A stretch of DNA of 64,000 bases from Adiantum capillus-veneris (GCA_014529385.2 CM043942.1:60742184-60806183), one strand, 5' to 3'. Counted from the first letter of the stretch, positions 46,186 through 57,594 are shown. The notes: generated from the letters alone by a model not told the origin. A program made the numbers and translations.

Positions 46186-47662
46186 TGTCACCAGCGTGTG
46201 ACTACTATCTATCCTTTTTGTTGATTTCTTTCTTATTATCTATTTACTTTCACTTTTTGGAAACACCCCTCGGGAAATCTAACTGCCCTGCATTGCATAG
46301 CTAGTGTGGAACTGTACAGAGGGAGTCCAGGCCTGAGGGCAAGAGAGCACTAAGGTTGGACAAGGACTATGGTTAGCCAAGTGGGGTCATTGACTAGCCA
46401 AAGTGGAATCCTTTGCTACAGAGGCTACATTTCAGTTCTGGATGTGGCCGCAGTGTACAAAGAGGGTCGGATGACCTAGAAAGATACAATGGCAGCATCT
46501 CCTAAAATTTAGGGAACTGCTATTTTGGGACCTGAAAATGTCTTCGCGTCATTACGTGCAGTTTGACATGGGGATCATTTTGTTACTCTGTGGCCAAGTC
46601 AACAGAGGCTGCAGGTGAGATATTTTTAGACCCGAGGGTCTAAAGCGGGAAAATGCACAAATGAGTGACACTTGGCACTTTGAGGCCAGTTTACTACTTA
46701 TAGAGAAGGCAAAAACGTGATTTATAGTTGGGAGGCTCATTTTGCAAGTCTCTGTCACAGGTTAAGAGCTATGGAGTGCTTGCTTTCCCTCTTATGCACA
46801 GTGCGGTGCCAGGAGTGATGCCCTGCACGCTACGCACTGCCCTCTCTCTCCCCTTTGGCAGTATGTTATGCCCCTCTAGTGGGCTTTTCATTTGACCAAT
46901 GTACAGTTGTGTGGGTTCATGCGCGATTGCCGAGGCAAGAGCCTCTTGCACAGGTACTGGATTAGCTAGCGGCTAATCCCCCCGCAGGTACAGGTGAATT
47001 CGGAGAGGTTTCACGCCAGAAATCTCGTCCGATTCAAAGGGCAAGTAGCCCTACAGGTGCGGGAGCTCGAGGACTTGCTAGGGATGCGACCGGCACGCGG
47101 AACGGAGCCCGAAACAGTGAATTACAGCCTGCTGTGTATTTTTGCAGGTTTAGGGTTTTGGCCCTAAACGGACCCTAATACCCCCAGGAGGTTCGGGGAC
47201 GCAAGGGGACCGCTGTACAGGTGATCTGGCGCATTTTCAGGGCTGAAAACAGAGAATTCAGCGTGCTGCAGATTCTCGCCAGGTTTTGCAAAGTGCCCGT
47301 ATGCGTCGGGAAAGTCAGTCAATGCGTGGGAATACTGACCGTGAAGGGTTCTAGTACAGTTATGCTGCCGAAATCGGGCTGGAACAGTGGAAATTCAGCC
47401 GAGTTTGTGCGGGGCAGCTTGTAGGAACCACAGCGTTTATTCCCTCTTTTGAACAATAAAGAAATACCGAAAGGGGCGCCTAAGTTAGGGGCCAATCTGG
47501 TGTCTGTCCACTCATACAGGTGCAATCTAGCAGCCTGTATCCCTCTCCCCTTTGTTGTGTCTTGAAAGTACAGGTAAAATAGACGACTAATAATGGGTGA
47601 AAGCTAAATCAAGGTTTAAAGTAAAGTCTACCGCCCTTTTCGGATTGAACAGGCCGGTTTCA
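46186..47662 (+). repeat. Chromovirus 3' LTR (1477 bp)
   Basis: Same length as, and in every part compared the same sequence as, 39810-41286. It is followed by the target duplication GTCTT. Confidence 0.97.
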
Positions 47663-48056
47663 GTCTTCATAGCTACAGTTGAGTGTGTATGGCTCAGACG
47701 CCTCATGGCTCATTTGGGTGTTGGAAAGGACACTACCAACACTATCTACACTGACAGTCAGAGCGCATTGGCAGTTCCGAGGAACCCAGTTTTTCATGCT
47801 CGCACAAAGCACATTGAGGTGCATTACGACTATGTTACGGAGAGGCTCTCAGTAATAGAAATCAGCTTGGCTTATGTGCTAACACAGGACAACCTTGCAG
47901 ATCTTTTCACAAAGGCATTATCTAGTGAGAAGTTCGAAGCTTTCCAAAAAGATTTGGGCTTACTCCCCTTTGTGGACTGATCTTGTCCTCAAGGCATGGC
48001 ACTTTCCTATACTCTATGTGCCAGCTCTCGTTCACCGCATCAATCCTTGGGAAATT
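47663..48056 (+). pseudogene. Copia RNase H, second part, and 3' non-coding end
   Basis: Directly after the chromovirus the copia frame resumes: TVECVWLRRLMAHLG, TIYTDSQSALAVPRNPVFHA (RNase H with catalytic Asp in YTDSQ), TKHIEVHYDYVTERL and NLADLFTKALSSEKFEAF, ending at TGA 47978-47980. This joins the break at 39809. A weak purine stretch (GGGAAAT) precedes the 3' LTR at 48057. Confidence 0.9.
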
Positions 48057-48073
48057 TGTTACCATATACATGT
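48057..48073 (+). repeat. Copia 3' LTR, first 17 bases
   Basis: TGTTACCATATACATGT matches the 5' LTR start at 14 or more positions. It is cut after ATGT by the minus-strand Ty3 element; the rest is at 55045-55255. Confidence 0.8.
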
Positions 48074-48184
48074 TGACGAAGGAAATTTGGAATGGCGGCC
48101 TCTACACCAAAACAAACTCCATTGCGCCACAAGGGAAATGAGATGAGGGCACCAACTAGTCTTAGAAGCGTGGACTAGGACCGC

Positions 48185-48242
<58 letters not shown>

Positions 48243-49328
48243 TATCACTATGAATGAAGCATTAACCTTAGTGTGTGTACAAGGAATGGATAACTTCAAG
48301 CACTCCCAACACAAATAGCATGTAGATTACTGAACAACAAGTCAAGAATTAGCCAAAATCATATCAAGCACTCTCACACACACATAAAAGATCTCTCTTA
48401 ATTAAACTAAGTAAGAGGAGGGGAGGTTACTAGCATAAAACAATTTGCACTCTAGAATGTGCAAGAATAGAGTGAATGAATGAGCTTTATGGGCTCATGA
48501 TAAGTGATACAAAAACTCAATGGGGCTGAGGGATACTTGAAATTACAAAGGGGGGAGGCTCTTTATATAGGAAAGAGAGTGATTAGGAGTGAGGTTAAGA
48601 TCCAAGTGCAATTTGTACAAATGAAGCTTGATTAGGGACATTCAACCAATGAAGAAGCTCCTTCCAAGTGATTTGTTGACCAATTTGCAACTAATTGGCT
48701 CCATCATCACTTGTGTTGTCTTCACTCCTTCCTCCATAGCTTGAGTCCAAGAGCTTCCTTATTTTAAAATGTAAAGAATCTACATAAAATCAATGCATAT
48801 CTAGTAATAATAGAAAGGGGTTGAATGAGAACTTATAAATTACAACAAGATTAAGCATGATGAGAGAGGTGATTAGAAAAGGAATTTGTGATGGTTTTTT
48901 GAGCTTGAGAGAGAGGAGGAAGGAGGGGAGGGTGAGAAGACTAATGGATGATTTTTAGAGAAGGTCTCAATGTGGAAAAGGAAGGGTGTGCGTGTAAAGG
49001 TAGAGGGGGTGGTCTCCACCACAGTTGAAAAAACTGGCGTCTGCCATTTTGGCCATATCTCCTAAACCGTAGATGCAAAAATTATAAAAAAAATATGGTC
49101 AAAATCTCCAGCTCATCAGCTACAACTTTGATGAAGACAACTTTTCTTGGATCGGAGTGGAAGTATTTTCTTAAAATCCAACAAAATTATGTGTCTGTTT
49201 CCTTCCTTTACCAAGTCTTCCATTTGGGTCCCATCTGTTTGAATCATCATATGGCTCCAAAGCTATGATGATATGAGCCACTCATGACCCTTGAATCATG
49301 GGTGCATGGCTCCACAACCACATCATAC
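48074..49328 (-). repeat. 3' LTR of the minus-strand element, inner end deleted
   Basis: It aligns with 53581-54822 from TGACGAAGGAAATTTG to ACCACATCATA, then the similarity stops. About 218 bases that the other LTR has (54823-55040) are missing. It contains (GA)26 at 48188-48240. Confidence 0.88.
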
Positions 49329-51011
49329 CAAAAGCGTGGAGTCACCAAAAGCATTTAATCTCTCAATTGAATTATGCAGGCACCAACAAAGGCCATGAAT
49401 TAGAGCTTGATATTCTGCTTCATTGTTGGAGTGGACATCTTCTAGAGTGATCCCTTCACCATGGATCCTCTCTCCCAATAGAGATAAGACCACGATGCCT
49501 GCAGCTACCTTATCCTTGGTTCTCTTGTATGCTCCATCAAAGTAGAGGCTATAAGCATTGACCAGAGCCTCTAGAGCTGGAGATGGTGGAAGTTCCTTTC
49601 TCTTCAAATGGAAAACTTTTTCATAGCACTTGTTTGTTAAAATGTCGGCTAAGCATGCTCGAGTTGTTCTTTCAACCTGTATTGTATAATCAAACTCTTG
49701 AAGTCGCACTACCCACTTTGCTATTTTGTCAGAGATTTCCATATGTTGTAGTGCGTAGGAAAACATATCCTCCACAGTGATAATTACAAACCTCTTTGGC
49801 AGCAAGTATGGCCGAAACTTGGTTACCGCAAACATGTGGGCTAACACTAGCTATTCCATCAGGGTGTAGGCCTTCTCTGTGTTTTCCATGAGGCGGCTAG
49901 CAAAATACACAGGCCTCATAAAGGATGTTTTTGGATCTTTTTGTAGGAGGGCAGCACCAATGGCTTCTTCTCCCACACTAGGGTTTACAAAGAATGTTTC
50001 TTCCCAACAAGGTTGGAGGATTACAGGGAGTGACCCTAACATTTTTTTTATCTCTCTAAAATGCCCATCACTTTCTTCACTCCAAACAAGCGTCTCTTGA
50101 CGAGTCAGCTGTTGTAGAGGAAATATCACTTGGGAGAGTAAGTGTATGAATCTACTTAAATATCTTAGCTTTTGCAAGAAAGAGATTAATTGTTTGATGG
50201 AAGTTGGGGGAGGTAGATTTAGCAATGTTTCTATCTTTTCAGGATCTACCTCCATTCCATCAATGGACACTACATGCCCCAATAGTGTAACCTTGCTTTC
50301 CCCAATGTGACATTTGTCTTTGTTTAGTTGTCCACCCAGCTTAGCTAAACGAGTAAATCCTTCATCAATCTTGCCGAGATGCATAGTTTTGGAGCTGTAA
50401 ATACAAAAGTCATCTATGAAAACCCTTATGGACTTACCAAAGTAAGGTTGGAAGACCATATTCATGAATCGTTGAAAGGTGGCTGGAGAGTTGGTGAGAC
50501 CAAAAGGCATGACTCGAAATGCAAAACAGTCCCATGGTGTGATGAAAGTAGTCTTTTTCTGGTCCTCCTCTGCAATGCGTATTTGAAAGTAGCCGGAGTA
50601 TCCATCACACACTGTGTATTGCTCATGGCCTGCTACTTCATTTAGAATCTCATCTTGAAATGGGAGAGGGAAGTGGTCCCTTTTTGTTGCAGCATTTAGT
50701 GGCTTGTAATCCACGCACACTCGCCATTTACCATATCCACTTGAGCTCCACTCATCAGCTGACGTCTCTAGTTCAAGGTTCTCTTGTCGCCCATTCTTCA
50801 AGTTATAAACCACCTTCCAACTATGGCCACCCACTCGAGGCCTCAACTCCAAGTCTCCTTTTGCCCAATCTTGCCTAGCTCCTATACCCATGAGCCAAGG
50901 TCGTCCTAAAATAAGGGGGTATCCTTCTCCCTTTACTGGCATCACATAAGCATCAACCTCTTTAGTGATTCCAAAACAGAAACTCTCAAAGATTTCACTA
51001 CACCCACACAA
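49329..51011 (-). pseudogene. Pol of the minus-strand element: RT, RNase H, second RNase H
   Basis: Read right to left. A protease tail, YPLILGRPWL, lies near 50920. RT has WRVCVDYKPLNAATKRDHFP, MPFGLTNSPATFQRFMN and the catalytic FIDD near 50410; the part before WRVCVDY is unusually short. RNase H has ASRLMENTEKAYTLME, then an in-frame TAG at 49851-49853 and LAHMFAVTKFRPYLLPKRF. The second RNase H-like domain has LYFDGAYKRTKDKVAAGIVV and VHSNNEAEYQALIHGL (Asp and Glu kept), then stops at FGDSTLLV where the deletion into the LTR begins. Integrase is absent. Confidence 0.85.
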
Positions 51012-52576
51012 GTGATAGAGACATTATTGGCCATTTTTTCCCTAAAGTTTGATGATTCCATTACCTCTAAACCCAATTGATGCATTAGCTTTTCTGTCAT
51101 GACACAAACCTCTGCTCCACTGTCAATGTAAGTTTTTGGAATCCGTTGTCCCTTGATTTGAGCCTCCACCAAAGGCACTATATCTTTGAGACCATATGCT
51201 TTGATTACACTTACTAGCTTACTTCGCTTTGCCCTCGTGCTCACCATTTTTTACCATTGTCGTCACAGCTTTGGGGAGATATGAAGTAGTTGTGGCCAAG
51301 TAATCTTTGGTCCTTGAGAACTCACATCAGCTGTCAAGTCATAAGGTTGTGTTCGAGATCCCATAGGGAAATCAGAGATGTCAATTTGAGACCTAGTACG
51401 GGTCTTTCTCTTCTTGGCTTCATCTTTAGTTGCCCGAGATGTACTTGCATCCTTGCTTGTTTCTTTACTTACTTCATCTTGGACACGCACACGCTTGATA
51501 GGCATTGTAGCCACTTCATCTATCTTCATCTTCCCTTTAGCTATTTCTTCCTGGTTGCTTCTACCCTTGAAGACCTCCTCCATCCTTATGATGCTCACAT
51601 TTGGTTGAGTAGCAGGGGCTTGAGCTTGAGCATGAGGTGGCTGCAAAATTTGAGGTTGCGGTTTCTCTTGTGCTTGAGCTCTAGCACGGGGAGGACTTAC
51701 TTGTTGTCGAGGACCTCTGACAGGGTAGTCATATCTTCTAGGATGAGGGCAATTATACATGCCGTGGCCATTTTCCCCACAATTGTAACACAACATTTCC
51801 CTTGCTTGACGTCGTATTGGTGGCCGATTCCCACCATTCCCCTCAATAGGCCTTCTTGCACCCTACACAAGATTTACTCTCAAACCCTCTAGCTGGTTTG
51901 TGAGATTGTTTATTTGTTGGAGTATATCTTCTTGTTGACCTCTATTGAGGTCTGGTGCATTAGGCACATTTGGAGGTACGTGAGAAGCTTCCATAGTTGT
52001 GATATTGCCTCCCAAAGCTAGCTGGCCAGCTTGGGCTTGATAGAGAATCTTTTGATTCTTTTCCCTAGCAATCCTTAAGGCATCTTCAAAAGTATTTAGA
52101 AATTTTCTCTTTACCTTCTCCCTTAGCAAGGGGTACAAACCTCAGATAAATCGATACTTTTGGAGGCAATTGGGAGCTCGCTCACCAGGGTTTAGTGAGT
52201 CTGACCATTGCCCCCAAAGTTTCAGAAAAACTTCCTCATAGGTTGCATAACCATGAGGGTCAACTTGATGAAGGGCCAGAAGCCATTGTCATAGTTCTTC
52301 TGCTGAATTGTCTTGTTGAAATCTTCGTAGGAAAGCCGCCTTCAATCCCTCCCAATCAACTCTTTGGGTTGGATCTAGAGCCTGGAACCATACCCTAGCT
52401 TCTTCTTTGAGCACCAAAGGAAAAGAGCTCAATTTCAATGCTTCGTCATCCCTCCCAGAGACAAGGAAAGCCATCTCCAAGTTATCCAAAAAGTCCCCAG
52501 CATTTTCCTCACTACGCCCAAAAAAATTAGGGAAAGCCATCATAAAATGGGTTTTCTTCCTCTCAATACAGCACAA
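50942..52576 (-). pseudogene. Gag and protease of the minus-strand element
   Basis: One frame holds Gag and protease, broken by several stops. Gag core: MAFPNFFGRSEENAGDFLDN, ARVWFQALDPTQRVDWEGLK, FLRRFQQDNS; later KRKFLNTFEDALRIAREK. The zinc knuckle CYNCGENGHGMYNC lies at about 51790-51750. The protease active site, TYIDSGAEVCVMTEKL, has its Asp near 51123. Stops in this frame include TGA at 52289, TGA near 52141, TAG at 51863 and TGA at 51263. Pol continues in another frame from about 51011. Confidence 0.85.
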
Positions 52577-53580
52577 AGATGAAAACGTCTAGGCCCAAAT
52601 CATATCTTATTAAGGGTAGAATAAATGGATTGATAGATGCATTAATCTCAGCTAGACGACGAGGGCCTAGTAAGTTCCTTATGATGTTTTGGACCCTAAG
52701 CTTTGTGCTAGCTATTATATGCACAGTTTGTCTAGCAAGAGGTTGGAAAGGTCCATATAAATCCCTATGATTCATGGAGTATGCTTAAAGCAAGATGAAG
52801 ATGTGAACATCAAAAGATACATTATACTCCAAAATAGAAAATATTATAGGGTCAGGGGACAACAATATCTCTCTCAACCTCTCAGCTCCAAAATAGAAGA
52901 CCAATCTTTGTTGGAAAAAAATATTTCTATCAATGCGCACATTCACCCTAATATTCTGAACTGATTGAAAGTTGTAGAAAATGGGATTATTCATTGGTGC
53001 ATTAAATAAAAACTTCCATGAAGCACTTCATTGAAGTTCAGCTCTCTTGGATCCCACCATTTGAGAGATGCGAAGAATTTGCTCACCAGTGATTAGCCTA
53101 GCTTTGGTGTGACCATCTTCAGCTTTGTAGAGTTCATAGGGTTCAATGGCTACCCTCTCAACTACCTTGAGCCTTCTTGCTAGTAGTAGTTGGAGTGCAT
53201 CACCATATGTAGCCTCTTGCCAATACCGCACCCCATTGATGTGTAGCTCCCCCTCCAAAAACTTGTTAATACCCAAGTTTGAAAGTGCTTTCATCACCTG
53301 AAGTCAAGGCTTCAAAGGAAGTGTCTTCACACTAGCCACGAAGCACTCAACACAATGCTTTGACCTAGGGACTTGATGACTACAAAATTTTCCTTGAAGC
53401 AAAGAAGGGTGTATGTAGTTAACTGTCTTTACCCGCATACGTGCCGTTTGTCGATAAAGACGCTTCTTTTCTCGAGCTTCTTGGGGAGACCATAGTGAAA
53501 GTCTCGGAGAATTTGATGGTACTTCCTTCATAGGATTGACAGAGCGCTGCTTGAGAACTCCTCCGTGGGGGCACCAATTA
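52577..53580 (-). other. Leader of the minus-strand element with unidentified frames
   Basis: Between the 5' LTR and Gag lie frames at 53297-53028 (INKFLEGELHINGVRYWQEA, ELYKAEDGHTKARLITGEQ) and 52775-52563 (RPRRLAEI-like, no known domain). The first has a protein-like composition but no recognised family. The region next to the LTR on the minus strand reads TTGGTGCCCCCACGGAGG, a candidate primer-binding site. Confidence 0.5.
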
Positions 53581-53692
53581 TGACGAAGGAAATTTGTAAT
53601 GGCGGCCTCTGCACCAAAACAAACTCCATTGCGCCACAAGGGAAATGAGATGAGGGCACCAACTAGTTTTGGAAGCGTGGATTAGGACCGCT

Positions 53693-53741
<49 letters not shown>

Positions 53742-55040
53742 TATCACTATGAATGAAGCATTAACCTTAGTGTGTGTACAAGGAATGGATAACTTCAAGC
53801 ACTCCCAACACAAATAGCATGTAGATTACTGAACAACAACTCAAGAATTAGCCAAAATCATATCAAGCACTCTCACACACACATAAAAGATCTCTCTTAA
53901 TTAACATAAGTAAGAGGAGGGGAGGTTACTAGCATAAAACAATTTGCACTTTAGAATGTGCAAGAATAGAGTGAATGAATGAGCTTTATGGGCTCATGAT
54001 GAGTGATACAAAGACTCAATGGGGCTGAGGGATGCTTGAAACTACAAAGGGGGGGGCTCTTTATATAGGAAAGAGAGTGATTAGGAGTGAGGTTAAGATC
54101 CAAGTGCAATTTGTACAAATGGAGCTTAATTAGGGACATTCAACGAATGAAGAAGCTCCTTCCAAGTGATTGGTTGACCAATTTGCAACTAATTGGCTCC
54201 ATCATCGCTTGTGTTGTCTTCACTCCTTCCTCCATAGCTTGATTCCAAGAGCTTCCTTATTTTAAAATGTAAAGAATCTACATAAAAGCAATGCATATCT
54301 AGTAATAATAGAAAGGGGTTGAATGAGAACCTATGAATTACAACAAGATTAAGCATGATGAGAGAGGTGATTAGAAAAGGGATTTGTGATGGTTTTTTGA
54401 GCTTGAGAGAGATGAGGAAGGAGGGGAGGGTGAGAAGACTAATGGATGATTTTTAGAGAAGGTCTCAATGTGGAAAAGAAAGGGTGTGTGTGTAAAGGTA
54501 GAGGGGGTGGTCTCCACCACAGTTGAAAAAACTGGCGTCCACCATTTTGGCCATATCTCCTAAACCGTAGATGCAAAAATTATAAAAAAAATATGGTCAG
54601 AATCTCCAGCTCATCAGCTACAACTTTGATGAAAACTTTTCTTGGATCGGAGTGAAAGTATTTTTTTAAAATCCAGCAAAATCATGTGTCTGTTTCCTTC
54701 CTTTACCAAGTCTTCCATTTGGGTCCCATCTGTTTGAATCATCATATGGCTCCAAAGCCATGATGATATGAGCCACTCATGACCCTTGAATCATGGATGC
54801 ATGACTCCGCAACCACATCATATCTTTTCTTTTCACATTTACATATTTTCCCTTCCCTTTACCACTAGGTTCTCCCTCTACCTTTCACCTCCGGTGAGCT
54901 AGTCAAGAAAAAATTCCCATCAAATCATTTTTTGAATTTTCCCAAGAGGTTGTTCTCACTCTTTCTTTTATTGTAAACCTCTAGAAGCAAGGAAAACCAA
55001 CAAAATATAGTAAACAAAAATTTGTGATAGGCTCGGATCA
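53581..55040 (-). repeat. 5' LTR of the minus-strand element (1460 bp)
   Basis: On the minus strand it starts TGATCCGAGCCTATCAC and ends AAATTTCCTTCGTCA. The plus-strand left part matches 48074-49328. It contains (CA)n(GA)n at 53693-53739. Confidence 0.85.
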
Positions 55041-55044
55041 ATGT

Positions 55045-55255
55045 GATAGTGATGTGTGTAAACATACATAGGACCGTCAGGGCATTTTTTCCCTCACTAG
55101 CAGATTTTTTTCCCCTGTGCATTGTATATACGCCCATCACTCTAGGGCTATCTTATCTTTCCATTGCACACTAAGTAATACACTCTGTTGTGTGTCTTGA
55201 GCTTTCTTCGTCGTCTCCAAGCTGTGTGTGTTTTCTTGCAACCCTAATTCCAACA
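55045..55255 (+). repeat. Copia 3' LTR, remainder
   Basis: GATAGTGATG, then CATTTTTTCCCTCACTAGCA, to the end CCCTAATTCCAACA, matching 35464-35681. Together with 48057-48073 it restores the length of the 5' LTR to within a few bases. Confidence 0.88.
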
Positions 55256-56720
55256 AGTATGTTATTTGTTTGATAAATTGGCATGGATGTGGGGGGCAAT
55301 TACATGGCTTTTGTGATTTCTAGGGCCACACACTCTCTCTGAGGATTCTCCAACAAATTAAGTCGTTTTGCTTACAACTTGGCTTGCAGACGAGGCACTC
55401 TTGAGATGTTACCACACATTGTCCATTAGTTCAATCTCCCTAGATGTAATACAGTTTCTACCACAATTTATTGCATTGCATTTTGGATTATTTGCAAGGC
55501 TCATTGTACTCACATCTTGGGGTCACAACCTTCACTAACATAGACCACCTTGACAGCGGTCTGGACAGAGTTGCTCAATCCTCTTCGCACCCATTGGGAT
55601 ACCTCAACATGCTTCTCTAGGGAAGTGAGGTGGGGTAGATACTCCTCTCTTCCACTATTGGCAATTTCTTCACTATTTTTCACTCTAGAGAAGGTCCCAA
55701 TCACTTGTCATTACACACCTTGGTAGTGGTTTATACTACATTCTTCCTATATGTCACTGTGATGTGTAAAGAGCATTCATACTATAACCTCCGTTTTCTA
55801 CTTCCTCTCGAAGATAGTTTGCCTTGAGGACCACTGACATGCCCCATGAGGTTTTGTTGTATCTTGGGAGAGTCCCTTAATGCCCCTGAACTTACATATA
55901 AACATCTATATAGCCCTTTGGACATTTGATGAAGAATAGAAGGATCTATTTTGCTAAAAAAAAGAGGGATCTAAAGTGTCTTTGATGTGCGCTCTAGGAC
56001 CCCTCTTTCTTCTCAATGGCAAGCCAATTAAAAAACGCAAGCATAATTGTATAATCGTGAGGTAATTAGTGAGATAGAGTACGGCCTTCGCACTTAAATG
56101 CAAGCACTATAAAGACAATGCTATACCTTTTAAGGAAGTCCAATGAATGTCCTAACAAATGACACTTTTGATGATCTAATGCACTAAAAGAAAAGTCCAA
56201 TATAGTGTTGAGATAAACATGAAGGACGTTTTATGCCACTCATCTTTCACAAATGCATTCATCCATAGAAAACAATTGTTGTAAATGGTTGACTTTATTG
56301 TCTAGGTCTCAAATATGTATTGATGCTAATTATCAATGCCATTGCCAAAAGATACGTATCTTTTAAGAGTAATGACCAAAGTTATGAGAAGTATGACCTC
56401 CATCATCGATGGACTTGAAAACCAAATTGATAAGACACAATGAAGCTTAACTTAATGAGAAAACTGGCCCGAAAAATGGGTGCAAACCCCAAGCACAGCA
56501 CGCAAACAGTATGGTTTCAATTCCTCTTTCATAGCAGGAGACAAATGAACATTCCCAGCCCAATCTTCAACTTAGACTTGTCCGAATGTTATGTAAGAGT
56601 TTTAAGGTAGAACTAAGACCCTTGGTAGCCAATTTGTTGTGTGTATGCATGAATATGCTGGTATGCACACTCAAACACCACTATACAATGTTATTTCGAT
56701 GAGCGTGAGCGTATAATGCC
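55256..56720. other. No gene recognised; possibly intron of the malic enzyme gene
   Basis: No supported frame. Minus-strand translation gives no sign of the next malic enzyme exon (motifs such as KGLAFT are absent). Confidence 0.35.
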
Positions 56721-56920
56721 CAAAAGCATTTTCGAACAAACTTTGTCCAAGTCAAGGCACAAACACCATACATGCTCTTACTTCTTGAGTCCCCAATCAC
56801 TTCCCACTGAGGTTATGGGTATGAAGAGAATAGTGGAGTACATGGTAAAGATGCAACAAAACCCTTCACATTGACTCAGAAGCAAGTGGTTTGAAAGCTG
56901 GGATGCATTTACAGTTGCTT
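56721..56920 (+). pseudogene. LINE ORF2 fragment
   Basis: Frames read FRTNFVQVKAQTPYMLLLLE, then GYGYEENSGVHGKDATK and KLGCI, matching the region after RT in the LINE at 9.6-9.9 kb (QTPYMLLLLESG and neighbours). Short, with stops. It lies just downstream of the malic enzyme exon on the opposite strand. Confidence 0.6.
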
Positions 56921-56988
56921 ATGAATGTGTTACCAAGTACAAAATAAGAGCATGTGTGGGTGATACACAACTGAGAAGGCATATTAAC

Positions 56989-57254
56989 CTGGCAATAGAG
57001 CGGTTCCATGGAATGACTAACTGATCCTCAGTGGCAGAGTCCTCGCCGAAAGTGTCCTGCACGCCACCGCCAACAGAAACACCCTCCATTTGCTCAGAGG
57101 AGTATTCTTTGTCCAAGACGGGGGAACCCATAATGGGGTGGACGCTGCTATTGTACAATAAGTTGTTGAGCCTCGCTCTTCTCCTTGTGGGCGTAGCTCG
57201 ATAAGAGGCTGCTTTCACAACGCTACTATACACCCCGCCTAGTTTCCACAACAT
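56989..57254 (-). CDS. NADP-dependent malic enzyme, first exon (partial gene)
   Basis: The minus-strand frame from ATG 57254 ends in VGGGVQDTFGEDSATEDQLV and IPWNRSIA, which matches the N-terminus of plant NADP-malic enzymes (GGG..D.YGEDSAT.DQ..TPW). A donor-like AG/GTTAAT at 56989/56988 lies where such genes commonly have an early intron. Upstream, MLWKLGGVYSSVVKAAS is followed by a run of Arg, Ser and Thr residues that resembles a plastid transit peptide; a second ATG (MGSPVLDKEYS, 57131) would give a cytosolic form. The enzyme decarboxylates malate to pyruvate with NADPH. No further exon was found leftwards, so the rest is either beyond a very large intron or missing. One-exon evidence makes a gene fragment possible. 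Confidence 0.65.
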
Positions 57255-57594
57255 GTACAAACGCAACAGAAACCCGTCTTTTCGAGCTTTTCAGGTCTCT
57301 GGACTCTGCGCCTCTTTCTTGCTTGCATGCACGTTGGCAAGGTGACACGCGTGCTGAAGTGATCCTTGCCACGTGCTCTTTACTCGACATAGAGTGTGTG
57401 TGACTCGACGCCAAGTTCAGACTTTTACTAGTAACGGTGTCTTAGAGATACAAAGGAGATGGAGAGCTCAAGAGAGAAGCCAAGTGTCAAAGCACCTTCA
57501 GACTCGACTCCTGCTGCTGAAATCCATTAATTGAAAGATTCCAAGGTACTGCTAAAATCCATTACTGGAAAAATTCCTTCGAATCTTTCAATCA

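Larger units (their letters stand above)
39810..47662 (+). mobile_element. Young Ty3/gypsy chromovirus, 7853 bp
   Basis: Complete LTR retrotransposon with TG..CA ends, two LTRs of exactly 1477 bases, a primer site, one long gag-pol frame, a polypurine tract and a perfect 5-base target duplication. I found no difference between the LTRs in the stretches compared, so insertion was recent. It disrupts the RNase H of an older copia element. Its one major oddity is the missing zinc knuckle and protease. Confidence 0.97.
48074..55040 (-). mobile_element. Ty3/gypsy element with dual RNase H (Tat-like), internally deleted
   Basis: Minus-strand element inserted in the copia 3' LTR, flanked by ATGT (48070-48073 and 55041-55044). 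Its 5' LTR is 53581-55040 and its 3' LTR is only partly kept (48074-49328). The interior has gag, protease, RT, RNase H and a second RNase H-like domain but no integrase and no polypurine tract. LTR copies differ at several percent of sites by eye, so it is older than the chromovirus. The second RNase H points to the Tat lineage. Confidence 0.85.
35448..55255 (+). mobile_element. Ty1/copia retrotransposon carrying two later insertions
   Basis: Outer element of the nest. The 5' LTR is 35448-35681 and the 3' LTR is split (48057-48073 and 55045-55255). Flanks are GGTAT on the left and AGTAT on the right, a 5-base target duplication with one change. Without the two insertions it would be about 5 kb. 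Coding order gag, protease, integrase, RT, RNase H shows the copia type. It is old: many stops, and LTRs that differ at numerous sites. Confidence 0.85.

Noticed and set aside
53581-54822. Taking 53581-54822 as the complete 5' LTR of the minus-strand element
   Set aside because: That choice gives no target duplication and no polypurine tract. Extending to 55040 gives TG..CA ends, ATGT flanks and a clean continuation of the copia LTR.
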